From positions 1-8,447 of the forward strand of contig JACCYD010000857.1 in NCBI GenBank assembly GCA_013696695.1: DNA of 8,447 nt, in the 5' to 3' direction. Below the pieces are notes generated by a model, which was not told where the DNA came from, made no database searches, and saw only the letters and a list, made by a program, of their open reading frames with translations. This DNA comes from Deltaproteobacteria bacterium (lineage in GTDB: Bacteria > Myxococcota_A > Polyangia > Haliangiales > Haliangiaceae). The number at the start of each line of letters is the position of its first letter. Within the stretch, counting starts at the first letter, position 1. Below are positions 1-6,392 of the stretch, piece after piece. Made by a program: the position numbers and the translations under genes.

Positions 1-914
1 AGCGTGCCCTTGTCGTCGTCGATCTTGTCGGTGATCGAGGTGGTGTTCTCGATCACGCCGTCGAGCTTGTCGAGCTTGCCGCGCAGTGACTTGCCGGTGT
101 CCTCGAGCTCGCGCTTCGCGGTGGCCACCAGGTCCTTCGCATCGGCGGTGGCCTCGTCGAGGTTCTTGAGGATCTTCGCGACCTGCGGATCGGCGTTCTT
201 GGTGATGTTGCGGAGGTCGTTCGCGATGATCTCGATCTTGGCCATCGAGCGATCCGCGCGCTGGATGATGCGCGCGACGGTGTCGGCCTCCTTCTGCACC
301 AGGCCATCGACGCGGGTGGCGACCGACGCCAGCGGGCCGTTGACGATCCGCCGCACGTCTTCCGAGAGGTCGCGGACGCTCTCGAGCACGCGATCGACGT
401 TCGGCACGGTCTGCTCGATCCGGCGCAGCAGCTGATCCGGCGTGGTGGCTTCGATGACGTTCGGCACCAGCTTGCAGGGCTCGGCCTTCTTCTCGTCGTC
501 GTCGTTGTAGGTGGCGCAGGTGGGGCCGAGCTGAGGGAACACCTTCGTGGTGCCATCCGGCATCTGCTTCTTGGCTTCGCCGGGATCGATCTCGAGGAAG
601 TTGTCGCCGAGCAGCGACGACGCCTTCTTGACGACCACGCCGCTCTGGTACACGTCGATCTTGCCGCGGATGCGGAACGTGATCTTCGCGTAGCGACCGT
701 CGACCTCGAGGTTGGTGACGTCGCCTTGCGGCAAGCCGGCGACGACGACCTTGCTGCCCTTCGGCAAACCGGAGGCATCGCGGAACCGGGCGATCAGCTC
801 GTAGCTATCGGCGCCCGCGGCGTTCTGGCCGAGGTTCTTCCACACCAGGTACCCGCCGAGCGCGACCAGCAAGAACAGGATCGCGACGCGGACACCCGCG
901 GAGATTCCTTTCAC
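1..914 (-). CDS. mlaD: MCE/MlaD-family lipid transport protein, partial at the window edge
   Basis: This is the substrate-binding component of an Mla-type ABC transporter that moves phospholipid between the inner and outer membranes; it sits in the periplasm on an inner-membrane anchor. The visible 304 residues start with a short N-terminal anchor (about 8-25, VRVAILFLLVALGGYLVW). An MCE domain follows (about 37-130), recognised by ARFRDASGLPKGSKV, VAGLPQGDV and SLLGDNFLEIDPG. After it come many heptad-like residues (about 155-304) predicted as long helix or coiled coil. Two cysteines, C133 and C147, bracket an acidic DDDEKK loop and could form a disulfide. The only in-frame start after the upstream stop is GTG at 914, with a weak GGGTGA nearby. 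It lies 73 bp after mlaE, so it is probably in the same operon; a TATAAC box at 968-973 could add a weak internal promoter. The C-terminus lies outside the window. Family assignment is strong; the lipid cargo is inferred. Confidence 0.88.
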   Translation of the reverse strand, partial: MKGISAGVRVAILFLLVALGGYLVWKNLGQNAAGADSYELIARFRDASGLPKGSKVVVAGLPQGDVTNLEVDGRYAKITFRIRGKIDVYQSGVVVKKASSLLGDNFLEIDPGEAKKQMPDGTTKVFPQLGPTCATYNDDDEKKAEPCKLVPNVIEATTPDQLLRRIEQTVPNVDRVLESVRDLSEDVRRIVNGPLASVATRVDGLVQKEADTVARIIQRADRSMAKIEIIANDLRNITKNADPQVAKILKNLDEATADAKDLVATAKRELEDTGKSLRGKLDKLDGVIENTTSITDKIDDDKGT

Positions 915-987
915 GTGGTCACCCGATTCTCGGCATTCTTGGCCCGCCCGGCATTTTTAGCTCGCTCGTTATACCAAAGGGACCTCA

Positions 988-1944
988 TTACATCTGCTTC
1001 CCGGTCCCGAGGATCGACAGCAGGATGTCGGTCAGGAAGTAGTCGAGGACGAGCACCGAGACCGACGAGGTGACCACGGCGCGGGTGGTGCCCATGCCGA
1101 CGCCACGGCCGCCACCCTTCGCGTTGAAGCCCTGGTAGCAGCCGATCAACACGACCAAAAAGCCGAAGAACACGCTCTTGATCAGGCCTTGCAGGACGTC
1201 CTGGAGCAGCACGACATCTCGGAAGTTCGCGACCCATTGCCCTTCGTCGACGTGGAGCAGCAAGATCGCGACGATGTAGGCGCCACCCATGCCGACGACA
1301 AACGCCAGCAGCGACAGGATCGGCGTGACGATCATCGACATGAACAGCCGCGGCGTGACGAGGTACTGCACCGGGTTGACGGCCATCGACTCGAGCGCGT
1401 CGATCTGCTCGGAGATCCGCATCGTGCCGAGCTCGGTCGCGATGCCGGCTCCGGCGCGGCCGGCGAGCATCAGCGCGGTCATCACCGGCGCGAGCTCGAT
1501 GGAGAGTGCCTTACCCGTCGTTGCACCGGCGAACGACTCGAGCCCGAACTGACGAAACGCGGCGACCGATTGCAGCGAGAGCACCGCGCCGGTGAAGAAC
1601 GCGACCAGCAGCACGATCGGGAGACTGTGGAACCCGATGTAGACGCCAGCGTCGAGGAAGTTCTGGAGGCGGAACGGACGACGGGGCAGCCACGCGATCG
1701 CGCGCATCATCAGGATCAGGTGACCACCGACGGTGTCGAGGAACCGACCGATCGGTGAGCCCGCATCCTTGACACCGGTCCACACCGCCTTGCCGACCGT
1801 CATGTCCGCGGCGGGCTTGCCCTCGCGCTTTTCCGGCAACTGCCGCAGCGAGACGTCTCCCATCGGATCGGGAACCGGTGCGGGCTTCGGGGGAGCCTGC
1901 ACGTTGGTCGGTTCGCCGTCGGCGTTATCGTCCGGGGGAGTCAC
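988..1944 (-). CDS. mlaE: MlaE-family ABC transporter permease
   Basis: Inner-membrane permease of an Mla-type phospholipid transporter, expected to work with an MlaF ATPase and the MCE protein encoded next to it. The 318-residue product has the full MlaE domain from about residue 75. Hallmarks are FFTGAVLSLQ (116-125), the AGRAGAGIATELGTMRISEQ segment with IDALESMAVNP (161-191), and the C-terminal signature GCYQGFNAKGGGRGVGMGTT (268-287). Several hydrophobic membrane segments are present. It is longer than the usual ~260 residues because of a Pro/Asp-rich, probably cytosolic N-terminal tail (1-60). The chosen start is GTG 1944, which overlaps the alr stop as GTGA and has GGAG eight bases upstream. 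An extension to 2022 is possible by frame only and would lie inside alr. No ATPase gene lies between this gene and mlaD. Family identity is secure; the exact start is probable. Confidence 0.93.
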   Translation of the reverse strand: MTPPDDNADGEPTNVQAPPKPAPVPDPMGDVSLRQLPEKREGKPAADMTVGKAVWTGVKDAGSPIGRFLDTVGGHLILMMRAIAWLPRRPFRLQNFLDAGVYIGFHSLPIVLLVAFFTGAVLSLQSVAAFRQFGLESFAGATTGKALSIELAPVMTALMLAGRAGAGIATELGTMRISEQIDALESMAVNPVQYLVTPRLFMSMIVTPILSLLAFVVGMGGAYIVAILLLHVDEGQWVANFRDVVLLQDVLQGLIKSVFFGFLVVLIGCYQGFNAKGGGRGVGMGTTRAVVTSSVSVLVLDYFLTDILLSILGTGKQM

Positions 1945-3065
1945 GGAGGATCTCCGACGTAGGTGCGCGGCACGCGCTTGCTCATCCCGCACGTTACCTC
2001 GTACTCGGTCAGACCGGTCCACGCGCCGTACTCTGCGGTGGTGATCGAGGCGCCCCCGCTGGCGCGGCCGAGGAGCACCGCGGCGTCGCCGATCGCGATG
2101 TCAGGCGAGTCGGTGATGTCGGCGATCGCGATGTCCATGCTGATCACGCCGACCAGCTTCACACGCACGCCGCGAATGGCGGCTTCTGCGTGACCGCTCG
2201 CCCGGCGTGGCAGCCCATCGGCATACCCGAGCGGAAGCACGGCGACGCGGGTAGGGCGGGTGGCGCGCCAGGTGGCCCCGTAGCCGACGGACTCGCCGAC
2301 GGCGATCGTGCGGATCTGCGCGACCTCGGTGACCAGGCGCATCGCCTGCGTATGCGCGGTGCCGGCGGGCCAGCGACCGTTGCCGTACAGCGCGATGCCC
2401 GCACGAACGAGATCGAAGCGCGCCTCGGGGAACATCAACGCGCCCGAGGAATTGGCGACGTGGCGAATTTCGACCGCGGCCCCGGCGGCGGTGACCGCGC
2501 GGTCGGCATCCGCAAAGCGCCGCAGCTGGGCGCGGGTCATCGAGTCGGGATCTGCCGGGTCGTCGGAATCGGCACACGCGAAGTGGGTCATCAAGCCGAC
2601 GACCCGGATACCAGAGCGGGCGGCGGCGCGGGCGACCTCGGGAGCCTCCTCGACGGAGACGCCCAAACGACCCATGCCGGTATCGACCTTGAGGTGCGCG
2701 TCGACCGACTGGCCGCGCCGTTTCACCGCCGAAGTCAGTGCCGCGAGGTCATCCCCGCTCGCGATCACGGGCGTCAGCTTCGCGCTGATGATCTCGTCCT
2801 CGCCGCCGTGCTGGCTGGGACCCATCACGAGCACGGGCGCGGTGACCCCGGCATCGCGGAGCGCGACGCCTTCTTCGACCAGGCTGACCGCGAAGCCGGC
2901 CGCCGCCTTCGCGCGGGTCAAGGCTTGCGCGACCGCGACGGCGCCATGGCCATAGGCGTCGGCCTTGACGACCGCGTACACCGGCGTGCGTGCGAGGTGG
3001 TTCACCGCACGCGCGTTATCGACGATCGCCGCGAGGTCGATTTCGACCCGCGTACGCCGGATCAT
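1941..3065 (-). CDS. alr: Alanine racemase (PLP-dependent)
   Basis: Converts L-alanine to D-alanine in the cytoplasm, supplying peptidoglycan precursors. The 374-residue length is normal for the family. Visible landmarks are the PLP-binding lysine K34 in AVVKADAYGHG, the LKVDTGMGRLG segment (125-135, with the lysine often carbamylated in this family), THFA (160-163), NSSGA (205-209), RAGIALYGN (221-229), the second catalytic tyrosine Y262 in VGYGATW, GYADGLPR (280-287) and SMD (309-311). The start at ATG 3065 puts the PLP lysine at position 34, as in E. coli Alr. ATG 3083 (six residues longer) is also possible, but it would be almost leaderless and has AAGGGA directly abutting it. Longer frames reaching 3185 run through a promoter and a terminator and are unlikely. 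It is the first gene of an operon with mlaE, which it overlaps by four bases. Confidence 0.95.
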   Translation of the reverse strand: MIRRTRVEIDLAAIVDNARAVNHLARTPVYAVVKADAYGHGAVAVAQALTRAKAAAGFAVSLVEEGVALRDAGVTAPVLVMGPSQHGGEDEIISAKLTPVIASGDDLAALTSAVKRRGQSVDAHLKVDTGMGRLGVSVEEAPEVARAAARSGIRVVGLMTHFACADSDDPADPDSMTRAQLRRFADADRAVTAAGAAVEIRHVANSSGALMFPEARFDLVRAGIALYGNGRWPAGTAHTQAMRLVTEVAQIRTIAVGESVGYGATWRATRPTRVAVLPLGYADGLPRRASGHAEAAIRGVRVKLVGVISMDIAIADITDSPDIAIGDAAVLLGRASGGASITTAEYGAWTGLTEYEVTCGMSKRVPRTYVGDPP

Positions 3066-3095
3066 CGTCGACGCGTGCAGCATTCCCTTGGAGCG

Positions 3096-3124
3096 ATCAG
3101 AGCCGCCGGCTCGACGACTGTCAA
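3096..3124 (-). promoter_or_regulatory. Sigma70-like promoter of the alr-mlaE-mlaD operon
   Basis: On the minus strand a perfect TTGACA -35 (3119-3124) is followed by exactly 17 bases and TCTGAT (3096-3101, four of six matches to TATAAT). Transcription would start near 3089, giving a leader of about 24 bases to ATG 3065. It sits downstream of the terminator of the preceding gene, just where an independent operon promoter is expected. The call is by motif and position only. Confidence 0.6.
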
Positions 3125-3168
3125 GGCAACCACGTGTATCGCGATCGCCACAGACTACATCGACGCCG

Positions 3169-3201
3169 AAAAAGCCAAACGCCACTCTTGCGAGTGGCGT
3201 T
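3169..3201 (-). terminator. Intrinsic terminator of the crp-family gene
   Basis: Read on the minus strand, a perfect 10-bp stem (AACGCCACTC / GAGTGGCGTT, 3178-3201) closes on a GCAA (GNRA) tetraloop. It is followed by TTTGGCTTTTTC with a run of five T at 3169-3173. It lies 33 bases after the regulator's TAA stop. A smaller hairpin (CGGGCT-TGG-AGCCCG style stem around 3213-3227 on the plus strand) lies between the stop and this stem. On the plus strand the T-run is poor, so termination is mainly for leftward transcripts. Confidence 0.8.
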
Positions 3202-3233
3202 GGTTTCCTCGTCGGGCTTGGAGCCCGCTCGAG

Positions 3234-4013
3234 TTACGCGGCCTTCTTCTTCTCAGCCTTTTCGATCAATGCCGGGGTCACCACCAGCGAGCGACCACGC
3301 GGGATGATCAGGCCATCACGCGCCAGCTGGTTGAACGCACGCGAGATCGTCTCGCGGCAGCTACCGATCATGTTCGCGAGCTCCTGCTGGGTCGGGCGAC
3401 GGCGAACCACGAGGCCATCGGGGCTCGAGGCGCCTTCCTCGCGAGCGAGGCCGACCAGCCGGTGGATCAGACGCTCGTTGACGTCGCACAACGCGAGCTG
3501 CGCGATGGTCTCGTCGGCGCGGCGGAGCCGGCGCGCCATCTCTCCGAGCAGGTTGAACGCCGTGCGACCGTGGGTCTGCATGTGGCGGAGGAGATCTTCG
3601 CGCGATAGCACCAGCAAGATCGTTGGCTCGATGGCCAGGCAGTGCGCAGAGCGCGGCGCCTGGTCGAACAGCGACATCTCGCCGAAGGAATCACCTGCGC
3701 GGAGGATCGAGAGCGTTACCTCACGACCACTCTCTCCGAAGATCACGACCTTGACGCGGCCGGACATGATCACGAACATCGCGTCGCCGGGCTCGTCCTG
3801 GGCGACGACGGCGGCACCTACCGAGACTTTCCGGACCACGACGCGAGCAGTCAGATCCTCGATCGCGCTGATGGGCAACGCAGCAAACAGCGGAGCTCGC
3901 GCGATGGTCGCGCGGATTCGAGCCGGGTCCTCACCGGCGTTACGTGGGTCCGGGCTACGGACGGGCATCATGGGCGACGGGGCGGTGACAGGACGGGCGA
4001 TTCCTAGAGTCAT
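3234..4013 (-). CDS. Crp/Fnr-family transcriptional regulator
   Basis: A 259-residue transcription factor with an N-terminal cyclic-nucleotide-binding beta-roll (about 41-150), a dimerisation helix (about 150-190) and a C-terminal winged helix-turn-helix (about 205-245). In the pocket, GE (111-112) and RSA (121-123) match the residues that contact the nucleotide phosphate and ribose in E. coli CRP, so cAMP or a related ligand is plausible. There is no Fnr-type N-terminal cysteine cluster; only C125, C176 and C219 occur. The recognition helix SCRETISRAFNQLA (218-231) resembles the CRP RETVGR helix, suggesting a TGTGA-like half-site. The start at ATG 4013 has GAGGAG about 11 bases upstream; ATG 3971/3968 lack a ribosome site. 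Transcribed alone, divergently from the thi operon, and ended by a clear terminator. Targets are unknown. Confidence 0.92.
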   Translation of the reverse strand: MTLGIARPVTAPSPMMPVRSPDPRNAGEDPARIRATIARAPLFAALPISAIEDLTARVVVRKVSVGAAVVAQDEPGDAMFVIMSGRVKVVIFGESGREVTLSILRAGDSFGEMSLFDQAPRSAHCLAIEPTILLVLSREDLLRHMQTHGRTAFNLLGEMARRLRRADETIAQLALCDVNERLIHRLVGLAREEGASSPDGLVVRRRPTQQELANMIGSCRETISRAFNQLARDGLIIPRGRSLVVTPALIEKAEKKKAA

Positions 4014-4274
4014 AAATGCGCAGGCTCCTCGGGTGACGACCCGACACCAGTCACTGCCAGCGCCGTGCCCGTGACCGGGATCGCGGTCGAACCATGTCCT
4101 TTGGGCCGGTTGCCGCAGTGCACCACCCCAAAACCGTGACGAAACCTTCACAACTTCATTGGCGACCACGCCATGGATGTCGTGGTCGTCACACGCCTGT
4201 CCAAAATTTTCACTGGGGACTTGCGGTGCCTGGGGGATTCGGCTCCCACCATCGCAGTGGTAGCTTCCGCTCCG
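4014..4274. other. Divergent intergenic region between the crp-family gene and thiS
   Basis: This 261-bp non-coding region must hold the promoters for both directions, but I see no convincing -35/-10 pair on either strand. It contains the 4029-4044 palindrome, a spaced half-site pair CGTGA-N8-TCACA at 4135-4152, and an inverted repeat CGACCACG / CGTGGTCG with a 10-base spacer at 4163-4188 in the thiS leader. The conserved CTGAGA and GATCTGGATAAT boxes of a TPP riboswitch are not found. Confidence 0.5.
4029..4044. promoter_or_regulatory. Palindrome in the leader of the crp-family gene
   Basis: A perfect inverted repeat TCGGGT-gacg-ACCCGA with 6-bp arms and a 4-base spacer lies 16 bases upstream of the ATG at 4013 and abuts its GAGGAG ribosome-binding site. 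It could be a small mRNA hairpin modulating ribosome access or a protein site; the sequence alone does not separate these. Confidence 0.3.
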
Positions 4275-4490
4275 ATGTCGACGAGTATCGACGTGGTCAT
4301 CAACGGACAGCCGAGCACGATCGTCCACGGGACAACGATTTCCGTACTTCTCGATCAACTCGGTCTCGGCGAACGCCGGGTCGCCGTCGAACGCAATCGC
4401 GAGATCGTGCCGCGCGCGCAACACGCGTCCACGATTCTCGCAGCCGGTGACCAGCTCGAGCTCGTCACCTTCGTCGGAGGAGGTTTGTAA
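4275..4490 (+). CDS. thiS: Sulfur carrier protein ThiS
   Basis: A 71-residue ubiquitin-like protein that carries sulfur as a C-terminal thiocarboxylate for thiazole ring formation in thiamin synthesis. Its length is normal, and the signature VAVERNREIVPR (36-47) is typical of ThiS. The C-terminus reads TFVGGGL: the functional Gly-Gly is present but followed by one extra leucine before the stop, whereas active ThiS proteins usually end in Gly. The codons for the glycines (GGA GGA GGT) are also the Shine-Dalgarno of thiG, and the TAA stop shares its last base with the thiG ATG, so the two are translationally coupled. ATG 4275 was chosen because it begins the conserved fold; no strong ribosome-binding site precedes it, and upstream in-frame residues from 4173 look non-conserved. 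Confidence 0.9.
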   Translation: MSTSIDVVINGQPSTIVHGTTISVLLDQLGLGERRVAVERNREIVPRAQHASTILAAGDQLELVTFVGGGL

Positions 4491-5257
4491 TGGATACCTG
4501 GACCCTTGCCGGAAAAACCCTGTCGTCACGGATCATCGTCGGCACCGGCAAGTACGCGTCGCTCGATCAGACGCGTGCTGCGCTCGCCGCATCGGGCGCC
4601 GAGATCGTGACCGTCGCACTTCGGCGCGTCGACCTGTCCTCGAAAGAGCCGACGGTGCTCGATGCGATCGATCGCAAGAAGTACATCCTGCTGCCCAACA
4701 CGGCCGGCTGCTACACCGCGGACGAAGCGATCCGCACGCTGCACCTCGCGCGCGAGCTCGGCATGGACGAGCTGGTGAAGCTCGAGGTGATCGGCGATCC
4801 GAAGACGCTGTTCCCCGACAACACCGCGACGGTCGAAGCCGCGCGGCGCCTGGTCAAGGACGGCTTCAAGGTGCTGCCGTACTGCTCCGACGATCTGATC
4901 ACGTGCAAGCGCCTCGAAGAGGCGGGCTGCCTCGCGGTGATGCCGCTCGCCGCACCGATCGGGTCGGGTCTCGGCATTCGCAACCCGCACAACATCCGCC
5001 TCATCATCGAGAACATCGGCATTCCGGTGATCGTGGATGCGGGCGTCGGTACGGCGTCCGATGCGGCGATCGCGATGGAGCTCGGCTGCACCGCGGTGTT
5101 GATGAACACCGGCATCGCCGGCGCCAAGGATCCGGTGCTGATGGCCGAGGCCATGCGGCTCGCCGTCGACGGTGGTCGTAAGGCATTCCGTGCGGGTCGC
5201 ATGCCGCGCCGCGATTACGCGAACGCGTCGTCGCCGACCAGCGGCCTGATCGAGTGA
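4490..5257 (+). CDS. thiG: Thiazole synthase ThiG
   Basis: A cytoplasmic TIM-barrel enzyme that builds the thiazole phosphate of thiamin from 1-deoxy-D-xylulose 5-phosphate, a glycine-derived imine and ThiS-thiocarboxylate. The 255 residues match the usual length. Seen in order: SRIIVGTGKYASLDQT (13-28), the TVALRRVDL strand (41-49), the Schiff-base lysine K97 in LVKLEVIGD, CSDDLITCKRLEE (132-144), the phosphate-binding GSGLGI (158-163), DAGVGTASDAA (183-193) and NTGIAGAKDP (206-215). The ATG at 4490 has an excellent GGAGGAGG seven bases upstream, inside the end of thiS. It overlaps thiS by one base and the next gene by four, so ThiS and ThiG are made together. No thiF, thiH or thiO is in the window; the other thiazole genes must lie elsewhere. 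Confidence 0.97.
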   Translation: MDTWTLAGKTLSSRIIVGTGKYASLDQTRAALAASGAEIVTVALRRVDLSSKEPTVLDAIDRKKYILLPNTAGCYTADEAIRTLHLARELGMDELVKLEVIGDPKTLFPDNTATVEAARRLVKDGFKVLPYCSDDLITCKRLEEAGCLAVMPLAAPIGSGLGIRNPHNIRLIIENIGIPVIVDAGVGTASDAAIAMELGCTAVLMNTGIAGAKDPVLMAEAMRLAVDGGRKAFRAGRMPRRDYANASSPTSGLIE

Positions 5258-5880
5258 CCGGCGCCGTCGCGGCCCCTCGGGTCGTCGTCATCACCGACGC
5301 CGCGCTGTGTCCGATCCCGGAGATGCTGGCGCGCGCGTCCGCGATCGCCGCACCAACCATCCGCTTCCAGATCCGCGAGAAGGCGCTCGATGGCGGTCCG
5401 TTGCTCGCCTTCGCGCGCGACTTGATCGCCCGCGTGCGGCCCGCCGGTGCCGAGGTCTGGCTCAACGACCGCGCCGACGTCGCGCTCGCCGCCGGCGCCG
5501 ACGGCCTCCAGCTTCCAGAGGCCGGTCTCTCGCTCGCCGACGCGCGTGCGATCGCGCGCGGGATCGCGCTTGGCTGTTCTCGTCATTCTCCCGAAGCGGC
5601 GAGCGACGCGGCACGTGCCGGTGCCGACGTCGTCCAGCTCGGCCCGATCTGGGCAACTCCCTCGAAGCTCGGCCTCCTCGAGCCGCTCGGGCCCGAGGCT
5701 CTGGGACGTTTTCGTGGGCGGTCGGCGCTCGTCGCCGTCGGCGGGATCGATTCGCCGGAGCGCGCCCGCGAAGCCGCCGCAGCTGGCGCCGATGCCGTCG
5801 CCGTGATTCGCGCAGCGTGGATCTCCGACGATCCTGCACGCATGATCGCGGCGCTGGTCTCCGCCGTCGAACAGCGCTGA
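5254..5880 (+). CDS. tenI/thiE: ThiE/TenI-family protein, possible thiazole tautomerase
   Basis: A 208-residue TIM-barrel protein of the ThiE/TenI family. ThiE joins the thiazole and pyrimidine units of thiamin; TenI isomerises the thiazole product of ThiG. Kept from ThiE are QIREK (39-43), N71-D72, and GPIWATPSK (130-138). The usual HLGQxD box is replaced by QLPEAGLS (86-93), so the second Mg-binding aspartate (near E. coli position 89) is glycine 91. B. subtilis TenI has QLPSGSFS at this place, and the histidine H111 in CSRHSPEAA aligns with its catalytic H122. These features, and the position directly after thiSG, favour thiazole tautomerase, but the retained NDR and TPSK keep TMP synthase possible. 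GTG 5254 overlaps the thiG stop as GTGA. Family is certain, function is not. Confidence 0.85.
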   Translation: MTGAVAAPRVVVITDAALCPIPEMLARASAIAAPTIRFQIREKALDGGPLLAFARDLIARVRPAGAEVWLNDRADVALAAGADGLQLPEAGLSLADARAIARGIALGCSRHSPEAASDAARAGADVVQLGPIWATPSKLGLLEPLGPEALGRFRGRSALVAVGGIDSPERAREAAAAGADAVAVIRAAWISDDPARMIAALVSAVEQR

Positions 5881-5922
5881 ACCGGGCTCGTGACGTGCAT
5901 GACTCTCCCGCGGGAGAACTCT

Positions 5923-6138
5923 ATGACCTTGCTTTTCATCGAACGGATCAAGCGCCGATCTTCGAAGCAAGCCGAAGATAGTGCGGCCCCGCCCCAGTGC
6001 GTGCGGTGTGGCCGCAAGTTCGTCGCGAGTGGCCTCGACGATCACTCGCGATGCTGGTGGTGTGTCCGCTCGATGGAGGCCGAGGAGCCAGAATCTCCGA
6101 TGGCGCGCGGCTCGCTGGTCTCGTTCTCGATCGAATGA
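5923..6138 (+). CDS. Small zinc-ribbon-like protein
   Basis: A 71-residue protein of unknown function. A basic N-terminus (IERIKRRSSK) is followed by C26-x2-C29-x14-C44-x2-C47 (CVRC ... CWWC), which should bind one zinc ion in a ribbon or knuckle fold. The tail is acidic, then hydrophobic. ATG 5923 has GGAG six bases upstream (GGGAGAACTCT), which is better than the in-frame GTG 5890 or ATG 5899, neither of which has a ribosome site. It starts 42 bp after the ThiE/TenI gene on the same strand, so it is probably the last gene of the thi operon. The cysteine pattern and the good ribosome site argue that it is real; no specific role can be named. Confidence 0.65.
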   Translation: MTLLFIERIKRRSSKQAEDSAAPPQCVRCGRKFVASGLDDHSRCWWCVRSMEAEEPESPMARGSLVSFSIE

Positions 6139-6193
6139 CGCGGCGGGAACGACGACAGAGGCGTTGCCGAATGTGATCGGCCTTCGCTAACAA

Positions 6194-6248
6194 CTGGGCA
6201 GCTTTGCGACCCAACGAGCCCGGCGTAGGGGTTGCGAAAACTGCCTGG
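6194..6248. repeat. Long imperfect hairpin upstream of the tRNA
   Basis: The arms 6194-6212 and 6229-6248 pair over about 19 positions, with one C/A mismatch, one bulged G (6236) and a few G-U pairs (GGCAG ... CTGCC at the base, GCGACCC ... GGGTTGC near the top). The loop is about 16 bases. It follows the last thi-operon gene by 55 bases. There is no T-run after it on the plus strand, so it is not a standard intrinsic terminator, although it could stabilise the 3' end of the thi mRNA. Confidence 0.45.
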
Positions 6249-6260
6249 CTCGGGTACTTA
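6232..6260 (+). promoter_or_regulatory. Weak candidate tRNA promoter
   Basis: TTGCGA (6232-6237) is followed after 17 bases by TACTTA (6255-6260), only a poor -10 match. Start would be near 6267, five bases before the tRNA. It overlaps the right arm of the hairpin. The position is right but the motif match is weak. Confidence 0.2.
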
Positions 6261-6271
6261 GCCCTCACCAC

Positions 6272-6346
<75 letters not shown>

Positions 6347-6369
6347 GTCCCGACGCCTCGCTCTGCGCC

Positions 6370-6392
6370 TCAGTCGCAGATGCGGAGCTTGC
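6370..6392 (+). repeat. Direct repeat, copy 1
   Basis: An exact 23-base match to 7953-7975 (begins TCAGTCGCAGATG, ends GAGCTTGC). It lies 23 bases after the tRNA and 65 bases before the cyclase start. The two copies are 1583 bases apart and bracket the diguanylate cyclase gene. Confidence 0.9.

Noticed and set aside
53..778. A 241-codon minus-strand frame inside the mlaD region
   Set aside because: Arg/Ser-rich low-complexity translation in another frame; the mlaD frame gives a clear anchor and MCE domain.
968..973. TATAAC box as an mlaD promoter
   Set aside because: A good -10 but no -35 at the right distance; kept only as a possible weak internal signal.
1878..3608. A 576-codon open frame on the plus strand
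   Set aside because: It runs antisense through alr, mlaE and the crp-family gene; its translation is Arg/Gly/Asp-rich with no domain, an artefact of high third-position GC.
4040..4275. TPP riboswitch upstream of thiS
   Set aside because: A TGCCAGCG string occurs near 4060, but CTGAGA and GATCTGGATAAT are missing and the stems cannot be drawn.
4014..4529. Upstream extension of the crp-family protein to 431 residues
   Set aside because: It would cross thiS and the divergent intergenic region; ATG 4013 has a ribosome site and yields a normal-length family member.
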